Source: Opeltia flavorubescens (Eukaryota; Ascomycota; Lecanoromycetes; Teloschistales; Teloschistaceae). From it: a stretch of DNA of 64,000 nt. Position numbers and translations under genes: made by a program. This document shows positions 51,581 to 63,527 of the stretch, piece after piece. How positions within the stretch are numbered: position 1 is the first letter of the stretch; each line of letters starts with the position of its first letter. The stretch is from contig KE546965.1 of the NCBI GenBank assembly GCA_000442125.1, forward strand, positions 310,001 through 374,000, given 5' to 3'. The notes under the pieces were generated by a model, which searched no databases, was not told where the DNA came from, and saw only the letters and a program-made list of their open reading frames with translations.

Positions 51581-53023
51581 ATGGCGGCCGCCGCTGCGCA
51601 GCAGCAGTCTTCGATCTCTTCATCCATGGAGCCAAATGGCCCGCCTCAGAGTCTGACCGCTCGAAGATCAGCAGCATCGCACCTTCCAAATTTCGAGTTG
51701 CCGCCTCCGCCCGCTATTTCACAAAAGTTCATGGCATATACAACCCTTCCCACGACGCAATCAACACCGGCGATGGTCAGCGTTGGAAATCTTCTCACAC
51801 CACCGTCAAATATACCGGGTGACTCATTGAGTCCCATCTCTTCTACGATGAGCAATGGAGGGAATAGTAACCAGAATATGCAATCCTTTACTCCTGGAGG
51901 TGGCTTCTGGCAATCCTCGGCCAACGGGAACAATACTTACAATTTAGGCACAGGAAATACACCACAACCATGGAACGGCGGCCCTATGAACCCATTATTC
52001 CCACCCAGAGGACTATTTTCACCGTCACTCACTTCACTTGTTCGTAATAGTTCTAATTCACCATCATCAGCTGATGGTCTGCCACCGCCTCCTCCGTTTG
52101 ATATGAATCAATTGCCACCATTTTCGAGCTCTCTGTCAATGTCGGCTCCGTCTAGTCTTCCATCCGTTTCGACGCAACAACAACAACAGCAGCAGCAACA
52201 GCAAGCTTTAGCGCAGTATATGAATGTACAGTCCCCCGGATCAGCCCCACCCACGCAGGCATCTCCCGTCAATGCCTCCGACTCATTTGCACAACGGCCG
52301 CCCCCAACACCCACATACTATAGTGGTTCCCAACCTTCCTCGACGCCTCAAAGCGGTCAGTTTCCTTCATATCAAAACCCATCTCCCGTCCAACAAAGCC
52401 CCATGAGCGCCTCGACGCCACATGGATCCAGGATATCACCCATTAGCGCGGGCACGCCAGGTGCACAGCAAGTAAATCCATTCAATCGGCAGTTCAACCC
52501 ACAATATAACCTACCAGCGATGGCTGGACCAATTTTGACAAACTTGCAAAGTCCTAACGGTCCAATAACTATGGTTGGAATGCCGAACCATGGTCTCCCG
52601 GGCAACATCATGCCTGGATTCAACAGCGGAACGAGTGCACACCTACAGCAGATGTACGGAGGTCACCAAGCAACCCCGCATCACAACGAACGGCCTTTCA
52701 AGTGCGATCAATGCCCTCAGAGTTTCAATCGAAATCACGATCTCAAGAGGCACAAGCGAATACATCTAGCGGTGAAGCCGTTCCCTTGTGGTCACTGCGA
52801 GAAGAGCTTCTCTAGGAAGGATGCATTGAAGGTTAGTGTACTCCCTCTACGCTATTTGGAGTATTATCACTGATAGAGGATATAGAGACACATCCTCGTC
52901 AAGAGTTGCGGTAAAGGACCATCCAATTCATCAAAAGAACGGGGCTCATTGTCGCCAGTAGAAAAATCAGAGCCACAAAGCAGCGACAATGACGACGGCC
53001 CTGGACTCAACGGTTCGGTGTGA
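51581..53023 (+). CDS. C2H2 zinc-finger transcription factor
   Basis: Exons 51581..52831 and 52886..53023 (54 nt intron) give 462 residues from the first ATG, in a strong context (CAACATGGC). The frame is open upstream to about 51275. Most of the protein is Ser/Pro/Asn/Gln-rich, with a ten-Gln run near 52170-52205. Finger 1 is FKCDQCPQSFNRNHDLKRHKRIH (C2H2, given by its ends CDQC and HKRIH). Finger 2 is CGHCEKSFSRKDALK, joined across the intron to RHILVKSC, a C2HC type. A short acidic Ser-rich tail follows. The pair of adjacent fingers near the C-terminus is typical of fungal regulators, but I cannot name the ortholog. A nuclear DNA-binding role is expected. Confidence 0.83.
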
Positions 53024-54901
53024 TGATGCTATCAAAATTTCTATGATTCTCGTCACGACGTACATTCGATGAATTGGCATGGCGCAAATGGTGCAGGTGG
53101 GAACGAAGCTTGGGACGAGAAGTTTTCTAGTATTATTCACGCTCGTTTTCTTCCGTTAATTAATGTGTATAGAGGTCTTTGTTTTGCATCGGCGTTTTTT
53201 TCCTACTTCGAAAGGAGGACTTTATTTCTACTCAGAGGTTACTTTACTCTTCTAATGGTTTGGCTCGTTCTTCGTTTCAAGATACCACGCGCGGGAGTTG
53301 ATCAGGGGTTTGGGTTCAGCAAATGGGGTTCCCTCCACGTTTTCTTTTTGATTATTCCAACAGCAGGCAATAGGGATGGGATTCGTTGAGTGGGAATGCA
53401 CGAGCCAGCGTCACATAGGGAATTTGGGTTACAGAGATAGGTTGTATTGAGAGGGTTGAACAAAATGGAAATGAAGTGAAAATTCAACTTTGTCTCATCG
53501 CGTGCGTTGAGCACTTCATGAGTGCTTTTCCAACGGTGAAATCTTACTCCATGCTCATACTGAGTCTTGGCGAGTGGTTGAAACTTAAAAAAATTCTCGA
53601 TTGTCAAAGTTGACGTGCTCCGTGATCGGATTAAACTTTTAAGGATCGGCCAACGTTTTTTTGGCCCGGTGGGATCCGATCCATGGGCGTCAGGCTTGAT
53701 TTCCCACTGATGTCTGGCTCTGTGTGACGATATCTGTGCAAGATGTTCGAGAAGGGTAACGGCTACCGACACGGAGTGCTGTATGTAGTTTAGTCCCATC
53801 TGTGATAGGCAGGAATTCCCGTCGTCAGTGTCCCCCTTCGTCTCGATTTTGTAACGATCATCTCTTTTATTTTCTGCGAGATGCAGTATCTGGATTGTGA
53901 GGTAAGAAGTTGCATAACAACATGTTCTGACGATAAGAAAATACTTCTAGAAATTTGGAAAACCCAAATTCCATTGCAAGCAATCATGCCCACCGTATCC
54001 TCTGACCATGGAGGATATAGAGCGGCAGTCGCGATGTACAGCTTGGTAGGTCTTGGGAAGAAAGAACGATACAGGTAGATATGTCCACCAAACTCAAAGT
54101 CGAGATGGCAAGAAGAACAGATGAAAACTCTCGGACTCTTACCTCGTTGCCCAGAGACAAGCCATACCTGGAAAACACTCTCCTTTGAAAGCTTGCTGGC
54201 TTCCCTGCCAGCATTACCCTTTTCATGGCATCAAGAGCTGCCCATCCATCTCTCCATTTCCAAATTTCACATCTTCTGTCCCCTTCACTTCCCATCAATT
54301 CCGGTAGTAAATCAACCTACCTGCCAAGCCCCGCCGTCAATATTTACAAATGCATTCCATGGCCTCTTTTCCTCCGCCCCTAACTCTGACTACCCGCCGT
54401 TGCTAGCATTCCGATCTCATTTTCTTCGGCATTTTTGCACTGTAACCTATCAAGACTTGCCCTCTTGCTTTTCCATCGTTCAATTATCTTTGCTTACAAG
54501 TCCAGACCTCGCAGGGTGTTAGGGAAAGAAGGTCCTCGTAAGTTGAGGAGGAATAGAGCATCTCGGAAGTGAACTGATAGAGAATGCAACACTGCAGTAA
54601 AACTGCACATCTGAACAAGTCAAGGTTGAAAGAAAGCTGAACATGTCTACCTAATTGCTCCTAAAGACGACCAATTGCTCCACTGCTTTTACCTGCTTTG
54701 TTTGTTGAAAGTATTAGCCATGCTCTCTAGGATTACAGCTCGGCAATAGTGTCAAGAAAACTGGAAACAGGTCTCAAATCATCAATCTCCTTAGCTCGGC
54801 GCTGACTAGGCCAAAGCACTTATCCATTCGAGGAAGTATAAACAAGGATCACCGACGGGAATATCAAATGCATCTCCAGGAAATCGCGCCTGTCTAACTG
54901 C
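53024..54901. other. Intergenic, 1.9 kb
   Basis: The left part should be the 3' region of the C2H2 gene and the right part the promoter and leader of the kinase gene, with a pyrimidine-rich stretch around 54240-54500. No coding frame or repeat is supported. Confidence 0.45.
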
Positions 54902-57900
54902 ATGGTCTCTCAAGACCAAACACCTATCAAACATCTCCAACGGTCAAGGACAGCCAAGCACAGTACCATAAGCTCTATTATGGACTCTTATGCCTCACGC
55001 AATCGTTCTCAACGACACCGTCAGCCATTGATTGAAACCACCAATTGGGTCAATGCTCAACTCTCTACTCCTCCCCAAGCTCCTCCACTGGCAAACACCT
55101 CTTCTCCACCGAGCAACATACCGCACCATGAGTCTCTGAAACCGGGCGGCACTCTTCAAACCCGTAACAATCCTCCCAGTTCACCCATATCTGCTGTGGT
55201 TAACAAGCGTGTGTCAGCTATATCAGGAGAAGGGAAACGAAATGTCAATCGCGACTCTCAAATCTCTACCACGTCCACCAACACATCAGGCATCACCAGG
55301 CGACGGAAGACACACATTGGTCCTTGGCACTTAGGAAAGACAATCGGAAAGGGATCCTCTGGGCGCGTTCGCAAGGCTAGACATGCCTGGACTGGTCAAG
55401 ATGCGGCTGTCAAGATTGTCAGTAGGGTCGTTGCGCAACAGCTGCGGACGGCAAGCTTGGCGCATATGGAGAAGTTGCTCTCAACAGGAAAAAAAGGCAA
55501 GCGAATGATACCGTTTGGCATCGACCGTGAAGTCGTTATTATGAAGCTCATTGAGCATCCAAACATCATCAGTTTGTACGATGTATGGGAGAATCGTGGA
55601 GAATTGTAAGATTGCAGTGTCTGTAGTGCCAAGAAGGTTGCTGACTTCCGGATAGGTATCTCGTGTTGGAGTATGTCGAGGGAGGTGAGCTTTTCGACCA
55701 CATCTCAAATCACGGCCAGCTGCCGGAGGATGAAGCTATCCGCATATTCCGCCAGATCATTGCCGGACTGTCTTACTGTCATCGTTTCAACATCTGCCAC
55801 CGAGATTTGAAGCCAGAGAACATTCTTCTCGACGGGAAAGGCAACATCAAGATTGCCGACTTTGGCATGGCGGTCCTCCAACCAGCTAATCGGACGTTGA
55901 GAACTTCATGCGGTAGCCCCCATTATGCATCTCCAGAGGTCATTCGTGCTGTAGGTTACCGAGGAGACAGGGCAGACATTTGGTCTTGTGGTGTTATACT
56001 GTACGCAATGCTTGCAGGTTGCCTACCATTCGATAGTCCTGGTGACTGGTCCCAAGTGATTGCTTGCGTCCTACAGGGAGAATACCAATTCCCTGAGGGC
56101 ATGTCGCCGTATGCGCAGGATCTCATCTACAGAATGCTTCAAATGGATCCGAAGAAGAGGATGCCTATCAAGCATATGTGGCAACATCCGCTCTTGCAAC
56201 GTTATGAGCACTTAGATCCTCTCGATGCCAAGGGCCAGCCATACATTGGTCCTTTGCCTAATTTGACGACAGTCGATTGTGGAAAGCGCATCAGAAACCG
56301 CGATGAAATCGATGCTGGGTTGCTTGAAAACTTACAGAATCTCTACTATGGTGTCGGTGAAGATGAACTAGTCGAGAAATTGCTGAACGATGAGTGAGTT
56401 TCTCCTGTCTTACGATTAGCAGAACGGTGTTGATATCCAATAGACCAAATCATGAGAAAGTGCTGTACACGAAACTCCTTAAATACAAAGAGGAGCAGCT
56501 CGAGAACTATCAGGGAAACATTGAGTATTCGGCAAGCGACTATCATCACAAGCCCAAATACGAGAAGCCTCCCCCAATGCCTCAGCTTTCATCCCGATCG
56601 TCTCTCCATCGTTCATTGGTGCAACAAGGGAGAACCGCATCGCGTTATTCAATCTTAGTGGAAGGAGTCCCGCGAAAGAGTGTCAGCCATCGTCATCCAT
56701 CGACGTCAAGCCAACAAGGTCCACCTAGCTCAGCACAGCAACGAGCTCCAAGCGTCGCAGAAACAGAAGGAAGCTACGACCCTTTCCGTTCATCGCGGGC
56801 CCAGATCCACAAAGCTCAGGCGGACCATGCGAGAATTACCGTCTTACGTGGCCTATCGAATCGTAATGCAGGTAACCGACAATCTCTCAGCTCCTTCAAT
56901 CGACGTCCAGCAAGCAAAGCGTCGAGTCAGCGTCCCACCCTCCAATCTCCTGTTGAAGAACATTTTAGCATCGTCAGCACACCACCAGCAGCCTATAGCT
57001 CCCAGCTTGCACGGCTGCGCAATGAACGACGTGTGTCTCGGGGGAGCACTCGACACACATTTTCAAGCAGTACCGGAACCCGCGTTGTCCATAAGTCTCC
57101 AAGTTATCGTAGGGGTGTCAGCTTTGCACATATTCGAAAGCGCTCTGCCAGTGCTGATATTCCTCGGTTGAGGTATTCGTCTTCAATCGCTCGAGAAGCT
57201 GCTAAACCCCGTGCTTCATCCACTCCTCTCGCTGCACTATCAGGCTCACCGCAACAAACACCGTCCCCTACTGTACCAGCGGGTACTATCCGATCTAAGA
57301 AACCCAAGTTGGATGAAGATCCTTTAAGCAAACCGAGGATCACAAGTCAGTATTGGAAAGAGGACACAAGAAAAGTCAGTAAGGAGCTTGAAAACTTTTG
57401 CGATGAGGCTTTCAATAGGGTATCAGTCGCTTCCAGCGCTCCGACTACAAACACAGCTGTCACAGACTATAGGAGCTGTGGTACGCCAGCTACATCCAGA
57501 TCCATTCATGACAATTTCCAGATGCCTAACGGAGGTGTACGTCGTGTTGCTAAATTGTCGGATCTGAAGTCATATGAAGATCGACCTCTGCCCGAACCAC
57601 CGGTAGAAGAGAGTTTGGGCAGTTTCACACACCGAGAACTGGCCAAGACGAAACAGGTCTTGTTGAAGCGGGCTGCTGGCTCTGGTATGACGCCGGGTGC
57701 TCTTGACGAAGTGATTGCGCATCTGGATCGCCTGATGCAGCCGAGTGAGATCAGGCTTTTAGAAGAAAACAGACGTGCCGTTTCAACGCCTGATCAAGGT
57801 CTGGCACCGAACAAGGATACCTTTGAACGATTCTTGGAGAGAGCTGATGTCGGTTTTCGGTCGGCCTCGGATCCTTCTGCGGAATCTCCAAGAAAGCGAC

Positions 57901-59274
57901 GTCGACAGCCCCATACCATCCGGATCGTTGATGATCGTGATAAGGAGAAAGATATTTCTCCCGTCAAACCGTTGACAATCCGGAAGAAGAGTAGCTCATC
58001 CACGCCCTCCACCGAAACTCTCAGAAAACGCCCATCGCAGGAACAGCTGCCACAACCAAGTGACTTAAGATCATATGACCGTTATCAGCCCGGAGAACGT
58101 CGATCTGCAGGGTTGAACCTTCTTGAGAAATCCTTGGAGCCGATTGAGGAACATGCCGATGATAGGGAAAAGGATGAACCTCAACCTCGTACCGTGACAA
58201 AGAAGAAGAGCTGGTTCTTCCGTGGTCATCAGGCGAAAAAGAGTCAAGACAGTGAAAAGATGCCACCGCCACCGCTGCCACAGAAGGATTCGGCTGAGAG
58301 AGGATTCCAGAACTTTGGCGGTAGGAAGGAAATTCCGGCGTGGAAGAGAGCAAGTGATCCGACCAGCGAGGCATCGCAGAGCAGCGAATCGAAGAAGGAA
58401 GGAACTACCGGCAAAGCAAGATTCTTGAAGCTATTTGGCAAGAAGGACCTGAAGAGCAAGCGTTCGTCACAGGAACTCAGCGGCGGTAAGTGACCTTGCG
58501 AGATTCCCGATAAGGTAAACGGAGGAATACTGACTTATCACCTAGAATATGGTCTCGAAGACGACGCAAGCTTCTGCTCCACGTCAACGACGTCCCATCA
58601 GCCATATCTTATGAGTGGAGCACTCCGAAACAAGAGCACCGCGAGCATAAGCCGCCATCATGATAAGCCATATCATGCGGATAGACACAACAAATCTTGT
58701 CTTTCTTTCGCTCCTCCTCCTCCACCACTTCCACCCGTGGCGCGGGAGATCCAGCCGCAGCACCAGAATTGGTTGATGAAGTTCTTGCGCATCAAGCCTG
58801 CTGTGACGGTCTTGGCCTTCCAGGTAAATCGCATTCGGGCGAGGAAGGAGATTGTCCTTGTGCTGAGGGAGTGGAGGAAGTATGGTATGAGGGATATTGT
58901 GGTTGACAAGGCGGCCGGGAGGGTGTGGGCGAGGGTTGGGGTGAAGAACTGTGAGTTTTCATTGACTTTTTCTGCCCTTTGCCTTTACTCTTGATTTGAT
59001 TTTCTTCTTTTCTATGATCTTTGGCAGTATTATCTGGCTGACTGTCCTGGCCACAGCACTCAATATCCGTCCCGTCGACCTGGCGGTCGAGGTCTTCACC
59101 GTCCTGGAACGTGGCCGCAAGTCCAATCTTGCGCTTGCGAGATTCACGCAGGAGAAAGGGGCGAAGAGTAGCTTTGAGAGGGTTGTAAGGACGCTAGAGC
59201 GGGTGCTGGATGGGAAGGGGTTGTTGGTGGAGGATGAGGAGATTAAGAAAGGGATGAAGAGTGTACTTGGATGA
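54902..59274 (+). CDS. Gin4/Hsl1-type (Nim1-related) septin-associated kinase
   Basis: This family links septin assembly at the bud neck or septum to mitotic entry, via Swe1/Wee1. Exons 54902..55605, 55656..56393, 56444..58485, 58546..58950 and 59057..59274 give 1368 residues; introns are 50, 50, 60 and 106 nt. The kinase domain spans about residues 138-410: glycine loop GKTIGKGSSGRV, catalytic HRDLKPEN (Asp 285), DFG at 303-305, and SPE in the activation segment. A short helix-rich segment follows (LLENLQNLYYGVGEDELVEKLLN). The long middle is disordered and basic. The C-terminus from WLMKFLRIKP to the end matches a KA1-like membrane domain (LNIRPVDLAVEVFTVLERG, ARFTQEKGAKSSF). A second in-frame ATG at codon 27 could also serve as start. 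Confidence 0.95.
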
Positions 59275-59927
59275 AGAGCAGGCGAGCAGTGAGGAAACGG
59301 GGAAGGGAACGGGGAAGGTAATGTGGAGGGTAGGGTTTGTAATAGCATTGTGAGATGAGCGGACTGTCACTTTTTCATGAGTTTGTATCATGGGAGCGAG
59401 CGAGCGATGCGATGGATACTGTTCATGACGGGTACTGTTCACGAAGGAAGAAAAGCGGATATTACATTGTGGAAAAAGTTAGGATCGTGAACAGGTTATT
59501 TGAGGTTTTTGCTATTGTATTGTATAGATGGAAGTACATGGTATTTGGTCCATGATAGATAGAAATATCAAACTGTATTGACAAACTTGTTCTATTGTGG
59601 TGGATTATTCGTGGCTTGCCGAAGTTGCCCCTTTTCCCTTTGTATAGTGCCTAGCCCCCTGATAGGACAATGACAATAGACAAGCCAGACAAAGAACAAT
59701 GAATCTACTCTCCCCATTCAGTATTCCCACTTCCGGTTTCTCTTGCTTTCCTCTTGCCAGTTTCTTCCAAATTGACTACGTTCGCGTAAACACTTCTACT
59801 GCTTCGACAGCAGCAACACAGAGCGCCAGCGACGTCAATATACCGACAACGACGAAAACGACAGCGAAATACAACGACCAACAACCAGCAAAAACCGACG
59901 AACATCCAACCCCCCCCCCCGATTGAA
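59275..59927. other. Intergenic, 0.65 kb, with a C11 tract
   Basis: This holds the kinase 3' end and the leader of the next plus-strand frame. Eleven cytosines in a row (about 59910-59920) end 7 bp before that frame's ATG; length there could be a sequencing uncertainty. Confidence 0.5.
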
Positions 59928-61238
59928 ATGGCGACAACGACCAGCGACTTCACACCCCCAACTCCAGGCGAGATGGCGGCCGTGGAGGCTGAGATTGCGG
60001 CGCTGAGACAGCTACTTGTCCTTGCGGCTGAGAAGGGAGTTTCTAAGCTTCCGGGGAGTTTTCAGGAGGGGTATATTAATAGAAATGGGGATTCGTACCG
60101 CGCTGCTGCTTACCAGCCGCGATTCCAGTCTCCTCCTGCTTCCTCTGCATCCACGACAAGTAGTATGGTTACACCCCTGCAGGCGCAGATAATGTTCGTT
60201 CTCTCCCTCCTCGCTATACTTTTGATTGTATATGTGGGACCGTTCCTCAGGTGGCGGTGGGGGTTGATGATTCGACGAGCGGAGAGCATGGCCGAGGGCA
60301 GGGAGAGGGTTAGGAGGTTGAAGGAGAGGAGGGGTGAAGAAGAGAGGACGGAAACGTTGTTCGCGAAGATAAGAAACTTGAGGAGATGGTTTGGGGGTTG
60401 GGGTTTTCCAATACCACCACCGCCGCCGCCACCAGCGAGGAAAGAAAGGATTGATTTGGGTGAATGGAACAACAACATGGATGTAATAGAAGAAATCTTC
60501 CACATGATATCCTCCTACCTCCGCCTCTTCGCCTACGGGATATCCAAGATCGTTCTCTATTGTTGTGGGATCTACATCTCCTACCGCCTCCTCACCTATT
60601 TCACCCTTGAAGAATACGCCCGAGCAGACAGCAGCATCGACCTCCTCCTCGGTGTGTTCGTGGATGTCTTCGTCAGCGTCTTCGTAATCTTATTCCTGCC
60701 CCTGGCCACCATCTTCGGATTCCGATCCTTCGTCTACGTCGGGCATCACGATGGTGTTGAGATATGTGATCTGTGCGACAACCACCACCGGGCGGGTCAG
60801 TCTTCTTCTTCTTCTTCCTTATTTTCGAAGAGAAATTCACTGACGGGGGGGTTTTTGAAGTTGTGCGCGGAGTGTAGATGGGATGAAGAGATCACCCGCC
60901 TACGACAGGAAAATGCCGATCAAATCGCGAAAGAAGAAGAAGAATACGACTTACAAAAGGCATCAACACTTGCATTAGATTGGCGATCCTCTTTGGCGCC
61001 GCATCCCCGACTACCTCCTCATCTTTCAACTTTCGACCAAGGGTATAGTTCCTCAGGCGCAGGAGGGCGATATTTGGGTTCTCGGCGTCGTAGCCCTAAG
61101 ATGAAGCCTCAGCAATGGTACGCAGACAATCACAACGTCTGTTTACCGCCCGAGACGCAACGGGTGCTTTGGTTGCAATCCCAATCTGAGAGAACGAGCA
61201 ACTGGGCTTCTCCTCCGCCGTCGAAGAGATTCCTCTAA
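59928..61238 (+). CDS. Uncharacterised multi-pass membrane protein with CxxC pairs
   Basis: This is a single-exon frame of 436 residues from the ATG at 59928. Three hydrophobic segments are visible: LQAQIMFVLSLLAILLIVYV (about 85-104), a stretch around LRLFAYGISKIVLYCCGIYI (about 200-220), and LLLGVFVDVFVSVFVILFLP (about 240-260). A basic, charged linker lies between the first two, and a poly-Pro run near residue 165. Behind the membrane part a CxxC pair (CDLC, 280-283) and a second (CAEC, 313-316) suggest a zinc ribbon. No family is recognised. From 60690 the frame lies opposite a conserved gene on the other strand, so the C-terminal third may not be real coding. Confidence 0.55.
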   Translation: MATTTSDFTPPTPGEMAAVEAEIAALRQLLVLAAEKGVSKLPGSFQEGYINRNGDSYRAAAYQPRFQSPPASSASTTSSMVTPLQAQIMFVLSLLAILLIVYVGPFLRWRWGLMIRRAESMAEGRERVRRLKERRGEEERTETLFAKIRNLRRWFGGWGFPIPPPPPPPARKERIDLGEWNNNMDVIEEIFHMISSYLRLFAYGISKIVLYCCGIYISYRLLTYFTLEEYARADSSIDLLLGVFVDVFVSVFVILFLPLATIFGFRSFVYVGHHDGVEICDLCDNHHRAGQSSSSSSLFSKRNSLTGGFLKLCAECRWDEEITRLRQENADQIAKEEEEYDLQKASTLALDWRSSLAPHPRLPPHLSTFDQGYSSSGAGGRYLGSRRRSPKMKPQQWYADNHNVCLPPETQRVLWLQSQSERTSNWASPPPSKRFL

Positions 61239-62615
61239 AAGAGAAAGGAAGAAGGGAAATCACCAACCTTCGGTTTCGTCTTCAGTGCATTCTCCCGATT
61301 GTGGTCGCAGAAGGCTTTGACAGCTTTTTTCTCATCCTTCGGTGTCCCTCCCAGAAATTCCTTTCGCATCGATGGTTCCATCAACACGGTTTTCAGCTTT
61401 GGGGATTTTCGATCAATGGCGTTGCGCATTGCTGCTAGTGGTGCGGCCTCCGGACACCAGAGTCCACCGCCGAAGAAGGAGCTACCGGGGGATATCTGGA
61501 TGTAGTAGGCTGCATAGGGCCCTTTGCGGCCGGTTCGGGACCACGCGGCGGAGAAATATGGCTGTCGTGTTATTTAGCTTTTTAATGTTCTTGTGTCTGA
61601 TTTTTCAGGGATATGTTTGCCGGTCAAGCACATACCTTGTAAGGGGTTGGATCTGAGCTGAAGCGGACGTCGCGGTATATGCGGAAGGTCTGGTGTATGT
61701 ATTTCTCAGTTTTTCTGTATGCATTTTCGGGGAAAGCGAATAAGTAAAGTAGGCATACTCACGAGATCTTTCGGCGGTAATTCTGGTATCGTCTCATCGA
61801 TCTCGACCAATTTCTCCGTCATCTTCTCCACGAAAAAATCGAAATCCTTTTTAGATTGCCGATAGTCTGCGTCATGAACTGTGCCATTGCAACCTCGTCG
61901 TTAGTCTACTGATCCATCGATATTCATTCCAATTACGGATTAACAATACAATAATCCCCACCGCAATGAGGATTGTCGGATTTCCTGCATGACAAAACCT
62001 ACCTTTCAACCACTCCCTCTCATTATTCGCCTTCAAATCGCCCAAAAATAGCATCGTATTCGGATGTATAACCCCATCCTTATACTTCACCCCTCCATCT
62101 CCTCTCGCTTTCGGTAACTTAATGAACACCTCTTCCCCAGGCGCGAGATCGGCTTTCACGCCCGGTCTCCATAATTCTTTTCCCTTTTGTACGATCGCGT
62201 TGACTCCATTTACAATCCCATTCGCGACTTGCTTCTTTGCAGATACTCCTCCTCCACCACTTTTCCTCCGATTCTTCTTGTTCTTCTCCTCTTCTTCTGA
62301 AGACACGTATTCTTCGCTCTCGATATCGCTCTCCGGTGGCGAAGAAATTGCGCTGGCGGAGGCATCTTCGTCCTCGTAGCCGGAAGCTTCGGCTTCGTTG
62401 TCTTCGCTTTCTGTAGATGAAGTGGCCTGCTCAAAGTACTGGCTTTTCTTTGGCGTGACCTTGGATGCAATTGGAGAGGATTTGAGACGTTTGGATTGCC
62501 GCTGCGAAGAGGGTGTGAGGGTTTCGCGACTGGGCTTGGGTTCGGGAGAATGGGCTCGTTTGACGGGGGTACCTTTATGAGCGATGGAAGTGGATGCTGG
62601 ACGGTTGCGCGGCAT
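60690..62615 (-). CDS. DUF2461 family protein
   Basis: Six exons, 62615..62003, 61878..61763, 61689..61636, 61561..61268, 61095..60955 and 60770..60690, give 432 residues, a usual length for fungal members. The N-terminal ~165 residues are basic then acidic and disordered. The DUF2461 domain follows: HPNTMLFLGDLKANNEREWL, VHDADYRQSKKDFDFF, TFRIYRDVRFSSDPTPYK, PYFSAAWSRTGRKGPYAAYY, then the last two exons GYDAENPNIALLRLRNYTLG and ITYLNTIVMPD. The biochemical role of the family is unknown. The last two exons lie within the plus-strand membrane-protein frame. Reading on without intron 5 gives a stop at 61235 and a truncated domain, so gene callers may miss the real end. Introns 5 and 6 are 172 and 184 nt. 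Confidence 0.92.
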
Positions 62616-63527
62616 GGTTTATGGACAAATGAGGTCGGTGGAGCGAGGAAGCAATTGTACTTGTAATTCTGTGCGGAGTCTATGAGCTCGACAAGCTGCA
62701 GGAAGGGGATTGCGATAGATGGTTTGGCGTTGAAGATTGATGACGTAGTCGGCTAGAGGACGCGACTTTCTCGCGATATACTACGGCCCCCTGAGATAGG
62801 GAGATAGAACTGCTCTCATGATCCTTAGCTCTCATCTCTTTGCCGCTTAATAGCCAATCCAGGCTTAGATGTCCATCAGAGGTTTGAAATTCAGGGCTTC
62901 TCTATTTAATGCACAGACTCTAGGCTTATCGACAGCGAGTAACCATATAATTCTTACTGGTTTTTAATATATTGGGAACGGTTAGACATAAGCACATCAA
63001 TGGGTTGGTATCAGCGTCGTTCAAGTCAAATGTAATGATGGTACATGGAGATTTGGAGCTTCGTTCAAGATTAGGAAAAGTAATTCTCTACCGACTTGGT
63101 CTCATTGTGTACATTGGTGTGTGCGCTTTCCGCCTTCCAATTTGCTAAACCTCAATAATCCGGCGTCATTTTCTATTGTAATTATTTTGTCCTGAAGACG
63201 TCAGGGATTGAAGCGATCGACATCGAAATATCAAAGTATGTGCCGTGCTTCTAAAGAAATGGACAGCTAAATTTAAAACAGAGCAGGCAAAGTAAAACAA
63301 CATGCGATTACTAACCAGTTGTACTGGAGCCAAAATTGGCTGTATCTTTGGACGTAGTCGCCGGCATCGATCTGAGAAACATTGAGCTCACGGATCGAGA
63401 CGGATATACTTGCGGCTGGATCGGGTGATTCAATGGAATCACCTTCATCCGCCGTGCGGCCTCTCCGGTTCCTCGATTTCAGGAAGATATAGATAAGAGA
63501 CATGTGATTTTAAAGAAAACTAGTATA
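62616..63527. other. Intergenic, 0.9 kb, two divergent starts
   Basis: This lies between the DUF2461 start (minus) and the secreted protein start (plus). A 76-codon frame on the minus strand (63273-63503) is not supported. Confidence 0.45.

Noticed and set aside
61235-61429. A DUF2461 gene ending at a stop at 61235, sharing bases with the plus-strand stop at 61236-61238
   Set aside because: This reading truncates the domain. Splicing at 61268 to 61095 restores the family sequence, so the shared stop is incidental.
63273-63503. 76-codon minus-strand frame
   Set aside because: Its start is only 24 bp from the divergent start at 63528 and no domain or upstream exon is visible. It could be an exon of an unseen gene, but this is unsupported.
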